DNA from: DATARH01 sp035570495 | GTDB taxonomy: Bacteria > Pseudomonadota > Alphaproteobacteria > ATCC43930 > CGMCC-115725 | Length of the DNA stretch: 64,000 nt | Assembly (NCBI GenBank): GCA_035570495.1 | Contig: DATMLO010000149.1 | Span: 1-64,000 of the forward strand | Direction of reading: 5' to 3' | Shown: positions 8,727 through 15,741 of the stretch, piece by piece | Position numbering within the stretch: the stretch's first letter is position 1 | How the letters are laid out: each line of letters opens with the position of its first letter | Position numbers and translations under genes: made by a program | The notes under the pieces: generated by a model | What the model was told of the DNA's origin: nothing | The model's database searches: none | Seen by the model: only the letters and a program-made list of their open reading frames with translations

Positions 8727-9262
8727 CCGCTCCGGTACTCCGCCGCCAGCCGGCGGTAATGCTCCGGCACCCAGCGCATGTAGTCGATCTCCTCGGGCTT
8801 GAGCGCACGGGAGAGGCGCGCCGGAGTGCCAGCCCACAATTCGCCCGATTTGACGCGCTTGCGCGGGGTCACGACCGCACCGGCAGCGACCATCGCGTCG
8901 CTCTCGACGACGCTGCGATCCATGACGCACGCTTTCATCCCGACAAAGGCGCCGGGCTCCAGCGTGCAGCCATGCAGCAGCACCATATGCGCGACGACGG
9001 CGCCCTCGCCGATGATCGTCGGGATGTGTTCGCCGCTGCCGGGCACGTCGTAGGTCACGTGCACCACCGTGCCGTCCTGAATATTCGCGCCGGCGCCGAT
9101 GCGAATCGGCGCGTCGTCGCCGCGGATCACCACGTTGAACCAGATGTTGGCCTCGGCGCCGATTTCCACGTCGCCGATCACCACCGCATTGGGCGCGACA
9201 AACGCGCTCGGGTGGATGCGCGGCAGGATGTTGCGGTAGGGCAGGATCAAGGGGCCAGTCAT
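8723..9262 (-). CDS. Gamma-carbonic-anhydrase-like hexapeptide-repeat protein
   Basis: This 179-residue left-handed beta-helix protein has hexapeptide repeats (VVIGDV, NIWFNVVIRGD, IRIGAGANIQDGTVVHV) and histidines in the gamma-CA positions (VVHVTYD, AVVAHMVLLHGC). The C-terminal helix includes SGELWAGTPARLSRAL. It resembles the YrdA/PaaY/CaiE group: homotrimers binding Zn or Fe, with carbonic anhydrase or acyl-CoA thioesterase activity in different members. Metal ligands HVxxD/HxxxxH are visible, so it is probably metal-binding. The true substrate is unclear. It is convergent with the small membrane protein gene. Confidence 0.85.
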   Translation of the reverse strand: MTGPLILPYRNILPRIHPSAFVAPNAVVIGDVEIGAEANIWFNVVIRGDDAPIRIGAGANIQDGTVVHVTYDVPGSGEHIPTIIGEGAVVAHMVLLHGCTLEPGAFVGMKACVMDRSVVESDAMVAAGAVVTPRKRVKSGELWAGTPARLSRALKPEEIDYMRWVPEHYRRLAAEYRSG

Positions 9263-9433
9263 CGCATAGGCTTACACCGGCTTCCCGCGTTTGGGGATGG
9301 CAACATGCGATTTTCGCGGGGATGAGCGGTTTCCGTTGCGTGACATTCTGCGCTATCGTTTAACCAAGCGATTCTGCTGCGCGCGGCCGTGGGTCTTTAA
9401 AGCCGTGGGGGCCATTAAAGGGAGCGGGAAACG

Positions 9434-10681
9434 ATGAGCGGAAATTTTGCGGCTCTGCAATGCCTGAAAGGCGTCCGGGTGGTCGATCTGACCCAGTTCG
9501 AGGCGGGGCCGACCTGCACCGAGGCCTTGGCCTGGCTTGGCGCCGAAGTGGTCAAGATCGAGAACCCGAAATCGGGCGATCCCGGCCGGCGCATCGCCGC
9601 GGCCAGCGGAAAGTCGCGTGACTCCTTCTATTTCAAGATTTTGAACGCCAACAAGAAGTCGGCGACGGTCGACCTCAAGTCGCCAAAGGGCGTCGAGCTC
9701 GTCAAGGAGCTGGTCAAGAAGGCCGACGTGTTCGCCGAGAACCTCGCCCCCGGCACGATCGAACGCCTGGGCCTGGGCTATGACGTGCTGAAGGAGATCA
9801 ACCCCGGCATCATCTACTGCCAGGTCAAAGGCTTTGGCGAGGGCAGCCCGTATGAGAAGTCGCTGGCCTTCGACATGATCGCGCAGGCCGCGGGCGGCAC
9901 GATGAGCGTCACCGGCGAGCCCGGTCAGCCGCCGGTCAAGCCAGGCTGCACGATCGGCGACACCGGCACCGGCATGCTGATGGCGATCAGCGTCCTCGGT
10001 GCGCTTTACGAAAAGAAGTCGACCGGCAAGGGCCGCCGCCTGCAGCTCGCGATGCAGGATTCGGTGATGCACTACATCCGCACCTCGTTTGCGGTGATGT
10101 CGCAGCAGGGCGACAAGCAGGCGGCGCCGCGCATGGGCGCGCAGTCGACCTCGGGCGCGCCGGCGCCGTGCGGCATCTACCCGTGCAAGCCGTTCGGCTA
10201 CAACGACTATGTCTATGTCTTCTGCAGCCGCGCCAACCCCGAGCACTGGACCCGTCTCTTGAAGGTCATCGGCCGCGAGGAGCTGATCGACGACGCGCGC
10301 TTTGCGACCAACGAGAGCCGCAACCAGCACGAAGGTTTCATCAACGAGATCATCGCCGAGTGGACCAAGCACCACACCAAAGAAGAGGCGATGCAGTTGA
10401 TCGGTGCCGCCGGGGTGCCGGCCGGCGCGGTCCACGACACGCTCGAGCTCTACAACGACGAGAGCTTTGTGAAGCGCGGTATCATGCAGGTCATGCACCA
10501 TCCGGATGGTGACTGGAAATGCGAGAGCTGGCCGGTGCGCTTTGACGGCAAGCCGCCTGAGCTGAAGCCCTCGCCAAAGCTCGGTCAGCACACCGAGGAG
10601 GTGTTCAACAGCTGGCTCAGCCTCAGCAAGGACCAGATCCAGGCGCTGCACGAGCAGAAGGTCATCGGCAACGCCAGCTGA
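9434..10681 (+). CDS. CaiB/BaiF family (class III) CoA transferase, formyl-CoA transferase-like
   Basis: This 415-residue class III CoA transferase starts near LKGVRVVDLTQFEAGPTCTE, the usual opening of formyl-CoA:oxalate and related CoA transferases. The expected catalytic Asp lies in AFDMIAQAAGG. GAPAPCGIYPCKPFGYNDYV and the C-terminal segment around KHHTKEEAMQLIGAAGVPAG are typical. Start ATG 9434 has a GGGAGCGGG purine stretch upstream. The acid substrate cannot be deduced. It is monocistronic: 170 bases of non-coding DNA precede it and a strong terminator follows. Confidence 0.92.
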   Translation: MSGNFAALQCLKGVRVVDLTQFEAGPTCTEALAWLGAEVVKIENPKSGDPGRRIAAASGKSRDSFYFKILNANKKSATVDLKSPKGVELVKELVKKADVFAENLAPGTIERLGLGYDVLKEINPGIIYCQVKGFGEGSPYEKSLAFDMIAQAAGGTMSVTGEPGQPPVKPGCTIGDTGTGMLMAISVLGALYEKKSTGKGRRLQLAMQDSVMHYIRTSFAVMSQQGDKQAAPRMGAQSTSGAPAPCGIYPCKPFGYNDYVYVFCSRANPEHWTRLLKVIGREELIDDARFATNESRNQHEGFINEIIAEWTKHHTKEEAMQLIGAAGVPAGAVHDTLELYNDESFVKRGIMQVMHHPDGDWKCESWPVRFDGKPPELKPSPKLGQHTEEVFNSWLSLSKDQIQALHEQKVIGNAS

Positions 10682-10707
10682 CGGCGATCGAAAGCACAGA
10701 AGGCAAG

Positions 10708-10735
10708 GCGGCCCGCGAAAGCGGGCCGCTTCATT
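10708..10735 (+). terminator. Rho-independent terminator of the CoA transferase gene
   Basis: A 9-bp perfect GC stem (GCGGCCCGC / GCGGGCCGC) with a GAAA tetraloop is followed by TTCATTTT. It lies 27 bases after the stop codon at 10681 on the same strand. Confidence 0.9.
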
Positions 10736-10759
10736 TTCGGCATCAGTAAAACAGCGACT

Positions 10760-11322
10760 TTATTGGTCGCTGGCGAAGATGTTGCCCTTGTGGACGGCGC
10801 ATGTCGGGGAGCTGAGGTTCAGGGCTCTTGCCTCCACCGTGACGCCGGCCATGGTCTGAACGACCGTGCGGTGCGTCTGGGGGTCGGGCTGCATCTGGTA
10901 CGACACGTCGCAGCTTGTCTTGCTGGGATCGACAGCGAAGGTTGTGGCGACGATACCTTCGACCTCCTTCGCGACCCTGAGCAGGCGGCCCGGTTCTACG
11001 GTCCAGGCTTCCATGCGATCTCGGGAGATGGTCTTCGCTTGGCGAGATGCGTTTCCGCCCCGCCATGCGATGCGAAGGCGCCCGTTGAAGCATCCGAATA
11101 GGAGAATACGTTGCCGAGGAGGCTGACATAGATGCGGTCGTGGTGCACCGCGGGGCGTAAACCGTGCCGGGGCATGTCGCCGGCAACAACGAGTCCCGGA
11201 ACGACCACGATGGTGTATGTCGCGTCTATCGAGTAACCCTTCAAATCGTCGCCGAGCGCGACGCGAGCGGCGGCCATTAGCAAAAACACGGATGCCCAGA
11301 TTGCCCTTGAAGCGATGCTCAT
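10760..11322 (-). pseudogene. Secreted protein of unknown function, reading frame broken by one-base slip
   Basis: The N-terminal half is read from ATG 11322: a signal peptide (AIWASVFLLMAAARVALG) followed by a domain DLKGYSIDATYTI ... RIYVSLLGNVFSYSD, to a stop at 10996. The C-terminal half continues in another frame (WTVEPGRLLRVAKEVEGIVA ... CAVHKGNIFASDQ, stop 10760). The halves join smoothly if the CC within GAGATG-complement region near 11038-11042 were CCC, giving ETHLAQAKTISRDRMEAWTV. The whole would be about 187 residues with conserved cysteines late in the chain. The role is unknown. The break may be a sequencing error, because three other genes here show the same kind of slip. Confidence 0.6.
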
Positions 11323-11355
11323 CGCGGTGCCGTCGTCGAGCCGAGCCGTGTCATC

Positions 11356-11691
11356 TTACTCGCAGAATTGCTTGTTGTTGAAGACGAAGCACTTGGCATT
11401 GGGCGTCGGAGGCGGCGTGGGGGGCGGAGGCGGAGGCGGTGCCGCTGGAGCCGCGACAGGTTGCGGGTCTGGCTCGCGGTGCGGCCGTGGTGGGGCAGGC
11501 TTCTGCGCGGGTGCGGGCGCGGGCGCCGGATCGGCCGGCGCCATCTGAAACGGGTCCTGTCCGGGTGTCGGCGCCGCGGGTGGCGCGACCTCGTGAAACG
11601 GGTCGGCATCCTGCGCCGCGGCCGGCAACGCAGCGAGGAGCGGAAAGCCGATCAGGATCGCAACCAAGCAGCGCATTCCGCCGCGCAGCAT
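11356..11691 (-). CDS. Small secreted proline-rich protein (111 aa)
   Basis: The start ATG 11691 (weak GAGG upstream) gives a clear signal peptide, MRCLVAILIGFPLLAALPAAA, cleaved at AQ-DA. The mature part begins DADPFHEVAPPAAP, then has a Pro/Ala-rich linker including nine prolines in a short run. It ends with a two-cysteine tag CFVFNNKQFCE that probably forms a disulfide loop. An upstream TTG at 11730 is an alternative start. No family is recognised. It lies 54 bases downstream of the TIR-protein gene on the same strand, and its mature N-terminus resembles that of the secreted protein at 13919-14560. Together these suggest a common export-related or surface function. Confidence 0.6.
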   Translation of the reverse strand: MLRGGMRCLVAILIGFPLLAALPAAAQDADPFHEVAPPAAPTPGQDPFQMAPADPAPAPAPAQKPAPPRPHREPDPQPVAAPAAPPPPPPPTPPPTPNAKCFVFNNKQFCE

Positions 11692-11745
11692 ACCGGGTTT
11701 TGCCTCAGGTGTATTTGGGCGATGGCACAACCACCATCACGTGCG

Positions 11746-13785
11746 CTAAGCGCCAAGGCGCTTTAAGGCCGCCCGCGCCCCCGTGTCGCCGCGCGCCGCG
11801 CCGCGCTGGTACCAGGCCTTGGCCTTGTCGAGATCAGCCGTGACGCCAACGCCGTGCTCATACATCGCGCCGAGATTAAACATCGCGGTCACCTCGCCGC
11901 GCACCGCTGCCGTCGTCCACAATACCGTGGCGCCGTCGGGGTCGGGCTTGGCGACGCCCTGCCCGCGGATCAGCAAGGTGCCGAGATTGGTCAGTGCCTT
12001 GCCATCACCCTCGGCGGCGGCGAGCCCGTACCAATAGACCGCCTCCGCCGGGTCGGAGGCGCCGTTGCTGCCCCTCTCCGCCGACCAGGCGCGCTGGTAC
12101 AGCGCCGATCCGCCCTTGACCGCCGCGACGGAAACACCGTCGGGCGAGGTTTGGCCGCGGGCCAGCAACGCCGACAAACGCTGCGCCACATCGTGCAGTG
12201 CGCTGGCCTCGGGGTCGGTCATCACGCCGGTTTCGGTTTCGCCGGTCAGCGATTGCAGCTGCTTGATCGCCGCCCGAGTCGTCGCGCCAAAATTGCCGTC
12301 AGATGCGCCCTGAAGATAGCCGACCGTCACCAGATCGGCCTGCGCCTGCTTGCGCTGGTCCGCGCTCCAGCTCGAATCGTCGGTGATCGCCGGTGGCGGG
12401 GCGGCTGCCGTCGCGGCAGCTTGACCCGGTTGGGCGCCCGGCGTCGGCGCAGCGGCGTTCTGCGCCTGCAGCGTCTTGATCTGACCGCCGAGCTTCGCGA
12501 TCTGATCGACAGCGTCCTGGTGCGCCTTTTTCTCCGCCGCCAGCTGGTCACCCAATGTCTTGACCTGGTCCTGCGCCTGCGCGAGCTGACTACTTGCCGT
12601 CTTCACCTGATCCTGCGCCTGCGCCAGCTTGGTCGCGGCATCGGCAGCCGCCGATTTCTGCGCCGCGAGGGTCTTTTCGTCCTGATCGGCCCGTGCCTGC
12701 TGATCACCAAGCGATTGCACCTGTGCGGTCAACTGATCGGCCTGCTGCTTGGCCTTTGTTGCGATATCCTGCTGCGCGGCTAGTGCTTTCTGTGCCTGGT
12801 CGGTGGTCGTCTGAAGGTCTTGCAAGCGCTTGTTGGCGTCGCTTGCCTGCTTTTGCGCCGCATCGAGATTGCCTTGCGCGGTGTCGAGCTTCTTCTGGGC
12901 CGCAGCGAACTCTGCCTGCAGCGTCAGCGCCTTTGACTCCGCCGCCTCCTTCGCCGTCGCCAGTGCCATGACATCGGCCGGCGCGGCGGGCCGCAGCAAA
13001 ATCAGCGCTCCCGCACCAAGCGCCGCACCGAGCGCGAGCCCGGCCACAGCGCCCACGACCATGCCGCCACGCCGCTTCTCGGCCGGCGGCGCGATGACCT
13101 CGCGCGCGACCGGCGGCAGGATGGCGGCGGGCTCGATCGGCTCGACCAATGCTGCGGACATTGCGGGAGCTCGCGGGGCAACGACCGGCTGCTGCCGCGG
13201 CGGGGGCTCGACGACGGCCGCAGCGTATGGCGCATCATCCAGCGGCTCGTCGTCCTCGCTCGGCGGCAGCGCGAGTTCGGAGGGCACTGTAAGCTCATCG
13301 CCATCCGACGGCGGGGTCAGCCCCTTTTGCCGCAAGATGCGATCCATCGCGCGGATCAGCCGCGCCGAATGGATGTCGAAATCCTGACCCGCATCGACCT
13401 GCACGGCGTGGCGATAGGCGAAGTCCTTGACCGTATCTGGGAGCTGCCCGACACGCGGCATCCCCGCGCGCAGCACCAGCACCGGGATCACCGGCATTTC
13501 TCTGCGCAGCCCGGTCTCGATCTCGAGCCGGACCGGATCCGCCTCGTCGTCGAGGCGATTCTGGCCGCCACGCGAACCGAGCCAACGAGGCCCGACAATC
13601 GCGAGCAGGATGTCGCTTTCGTCGAGAACTTTGGCGATGTGCTGGCGGAAATCGACGCCGGGCGGAATGTTGTCGATGTCGCGGAACACAGCCTCGCGGC
13701 CGTAATGCGCCGCCAGCCGGTCGAAGATGCGGCCGGTGATCACCCCGGAGTCGTCACGCCGATACGAAATCGTTATCCGCGGCAT
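11746..13785 (-). CDS. TIR domain - transmembrane - coiled coil - peptidoglycan-binding-like - Sel1 repeat protein
   Basis: The protein has 679 residues. Residues 1-150 form a TIR domain: ITISYRRDDSG, AVFRDIDNIPPGVDF, SDILLAIVGPRWL, and an acidic helix RLEIETGLR where the catalytic Glu of NADase TIRs would fall. Residues 160-235 are a Pro/Glu-rich linker. Residues 240-265 are a transmembrane helix (MVVGAVAGLALGAALGAGAL). Residues 272-440 are an Ala/Gln/Lys/Asp-rich coiled coil with repeated QAQDQVKT motifs. Residues ~465-535 resemble PG_binding_1 (DLVTVGYLQGASDGNFGATT). Residues 555-679 are Sel1-type repeats (AVYWYGLAAAEGDGKALTNL, MYEHGVGVTADLDKAKAWYQ). With no signal peptide, the TIR half should be cytoplasmic and the rest periplasmic. 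It may sense or signal across the inner membrane; a defence role is possible but unproven. Confidence 0.85.
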   Translation of the reverse strand: MPRITISYRRDDSGVITGRIFDRLAAHYGREAVFRDIDNIPPGVDFRQHIAKVLDESDILLAIVGPRWLGSRGGQNRLDDEADPVRLEIETGLRREMPVIPVLVLRAGMPRVGQLPDTVKDFAYRHAVQVDAGQDFDIHSARLIRAMDRILRQKGLTPPSDGDELTVPSELALPPSEDDEPLDDAPYAAAVVEPPPRQQPVVAPRAPAMSAALVEPIEPAAILPPVAREVIAPPAEKRRGGMVVGAVAGLALGAALGAGALILLRPAAPADVMALATAKEAAESKALTLQAEFAAAQKKLDTAQGNLDAAQKQASDANKRLQDLQTTTDQAQKALAAQQDIATKAKQQADQLTAQVQSLGDQQARADQDEKTLAAQKSAAADAATKLAQAQDQVKTASSQLAQAQDQVKTLGDQLAAEKKAHQDAVDQIAKLGGQIKTLQAQNAAAPTPGAQPGQAAATAAAPPPAITDDSSWSADQRKQAQADLVTVGYLQGASDGNFGATTRAAIKQLQSLTGETETGVMTDPEASALHDVAQRLSALLARGQTSPDGVSVAAVKGGSALYQRAWSAERGSNGASDPAEAVYWYGLAAAEGDGKALTNLGTLLIRGQGVAKPDPDGATVLWTTAAVRGEVTAMFNLGAMYEHGVGVTADLDKAKAWYQRGAARGDTGARAALKRLGA

Positions 13786-13918
13786 CGCAAAGGTTCTCGG
13801 GCCGGCGACCGGCCGGCGCGGGCCGAGCTATTCAACTATCAGGTGTTTAATACAAAGCTACGAAGATCAGCAAGTCATGGTTCCACAATGGCTTGGCCGC
13901 TCCTTGCTGACGTGCCGC

Positions 13919-14560
13919 TCACTGCAAGCGGGGCAGCACGATAGCCAATGCGCCGTTATCGCGCGATCCATAAACCTTCCCATCGGCGCGTAGCTCGAAC
14001 GGCCAATAATTATCCGCGGTCACTTCCGTTCCCGGCATAAAGCCGCTCTTGTAGTAGCTCTGCTGGAAGTGGACGGTGAAACGATCACCGCTGAGCCGCG
14101 TGGTGAAATTGTACCAGCTGTCTGAGCCGGCGTTGGTGCCGATCACGCCTTTGACGTTTCCGTCGCCATCAGCGGATTGGACGACGAGGATCATCTTACC
14201 GCCGGGATTGCCCTGCCAGGCGCCCGGGCCCCAAGCACCCAGCAGTGCGCGGTATTGCGGCGGCGTGCCCGCGACGTCGAAAGCCGGGATCCCGGCGAGC
14301 GGTACCCCGATGCCCTCCGCCTGTGCAACCTGACGCACTCGCGCCCATATCTGTCCGGCCGATGGCAGTGTTGGAGCGGGAGCGACCGCAGGTTCGGGCG
14401 ACTGTGGCGCGACGGCTTCCGGCGAGGGACGCGGGCGCGGCACCGTCGGAGCGCTCGCCGTCGGTGGGGTAGCCTCGCGGAACGCATCGGGGCTCTGCGC
14501 GACGGCGAGCGGCGCGGCGAGCAGCAGACCACAGATGGCGAAGATGCTGACTCGTCCCAT
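13919..14560 (-). CDS. Secreted protein with C-terminal beta-rich domain (213 aa)
   Basis: ATG 14560 gives a clean signal peptide (MGRVSIFAICGLLLAAPLAV-AQ). The mature protein begins SPDAFREATPPTAS, then a Pro-rich linker. A C-terminal domain follows (LGAWGPGAWQGNPGGKMILV ... DNYWPFELRADGKVYGSRDN) that looks like a lipocalin-like or carbohydrate-type beta fold. The upstream extension of the open frame to 14713 lacks sense as a protein start. The family is not recognised. It is immediately upstream of the TIR gene on the same strand (134-base gap). DAFREATPP matches the pattern of the small secreted protein downstream of the TIR gene (DPFHEVAPP). Confidence 0.7.
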   Translation of the reverse strand: MGRVSIFAICGLLLAAPLAVAQSPDAFREATPPTASAPTVPRPRPSPEAVAPQSPEPAVAPAPTLPSAGQIWARVRQVAQAEGIGVPLAGIPAFDVAGTPPQYRALLGAWGPGAWQGNPGGKMILVVQSADGDGNVKGVIGTNAGSDSWYNFTTRLSGDRFTVHFQQSYYKSGFMPGTEVTADNYWPFELRADGKVYGSRDNGALAIVLPRLQ

Positions 14561-14838
14561 AGCGGCTTCAGCATAAACCTGAAGTGCAACGCGTTCAGAG
14601 AATATTTGACGGCCTTGATCACGACTGTAGCCGCAGAATCCCTTTTCAATGGTGCAGGTGGAACGACGCGCTATTTGGTGGTTCAAAAAAGAAGGGAGAC
14701 GTGCCAGGCGCAATCAGCGAGTCGCCGGCGTTGGAAGCGGATCCCCGGGTTGGCTCTTGCCTCCGCCCGCCGGACGTGGATCATCGGCGCAATCGTTCGA
14801 GGATATCGACCGAGGGACATCGCCCGAGGGACATCACA

Positions 14839-15741
14839 ATGACGCTCGAAACCCGTGCGCTGCACCCGACCCTGGCAGTGGAAATCGTCGGCCTTCAGCT
14901 GTGGGAGGCACTCGACGACGCCACCACCGCCACGCTGCGCGATCTCTACGCGCGTTATGGCGTGCTGGTGTTCCGTCGCCAGGCATTGAACGAGCAGGAA
15001 TTAGTGGATTTCTGCGCACTTCTGGGACCGCTTGAGCGCACCGTGCGCGGCGACTGGGCCTCGCTCGCGGTCCCCGAGGTGACGGTGCTCTCCAATCTCA
15101 AGGATGGGCTCGGGCGCAATATCGGCGGGCTCGGCGATGGCGAGCTCCTCTGGCACTCCGACCAGTCCTACATGGAGACGCCCTCGACCGGCGCGGCGCT
15201 TTACGCGCTCGAGCTGCCGCCCGAGGGCGGCGAGACCTTTTGGGTCGATCTTCGCGCCGCCTATGCCGGGCTGCCACGCCCGCTGCGCGCCAAAATCACC
15301 GGCAAGCGCGGCATTTTCGATTACGCCAAACGCCTTGCCGGCTACGGCCGCGAAAGCGACTCAGCGATCTCCGAAGAAACACGCCGGCTGACCCCGCCGG
15401 TGACCCATGCGCTGGTGCGCGCCCATCCCGAAACCGGCGAACGTTCGCTCTATCTCGATTCGACGACGACGATCGGCATCGACTACATGGACGTCACCTC
15501 GGGCATGGCGCTGCTCGACGAGGTCTACGAAGCGGCGACACGCGACGAGTTCGTCTATGCGCATCGGTGGCAGGTCGGTGACCTCGTGGTGTGGGACAAC
15601 GGCTTTACGATGCATCGCCGCACGCCATTCGACCCCGGCGCCAGGCGGCTCATGAAGCGCATGACGATGACGCTCGACAAATACCGCCATGTGCTGCCCG
15701 ACGGCCGCCTCGCACAATCGGAAGTGGGGATGCCGATCTAG
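14839..15741 (+). CDS. TauD/TfdA family Fe(II)/2-oxoglutarate-dependent dioxygenase
   Basis: This 300-residue non-heme iron oxygenase has the metal triad H106-x-D108 (LLWHSDQSYM) and H259 (FTMHRRTPFD), plus the 2-oxoglutarate-binding Arg at 269 (PGARRLMKR). The family hydroxylates or desulfonates small acids such as taurine or 2,4-D. Here the substrate is not evident, since no transporter or regulator adjoins. The open frame reaches back to 14584, but ATG 14839 begins the family-typical MTLETRALHPTLAVEIVGL segment and gives normal length. Its stop overlaps the convergent TPR glycosyltransferase gene by four bases. Confidence 0.9.
   Translation: MTLETRALHPTLAVEIVGLQLWEALDDATTATLRDLYARYGVLVFRRQALNEQELVDFCALLGPLERTVRGDWASLAVPEVTVLSNLKDGLGRNIGGLGDGELLWHSDQSYMETPSTGAALYALELPPEGGETFWVDLRAAYAGLPRPLRAKITGKRGIFDYAKRLAGYGRESDSAISEETRRLTPPVTHALVRAHPETGERSLYLDSTTTIGIDYMDVTSGMALLDEVYEAATRDEFVYAHRWQVGDLVVWDNGFTMHRRTPFDPGARRLMKRMTMTLDKYRHVLPDGRLAQSEVGMPI

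Noticed and set aside
9353..10651. 432-residue open frame antisense to the CaiB gene
   Set aside because: It is a frame shadow of the CoA transferase: no signal, no domain pattern, and base composition follows the sense gene's third-position bias.
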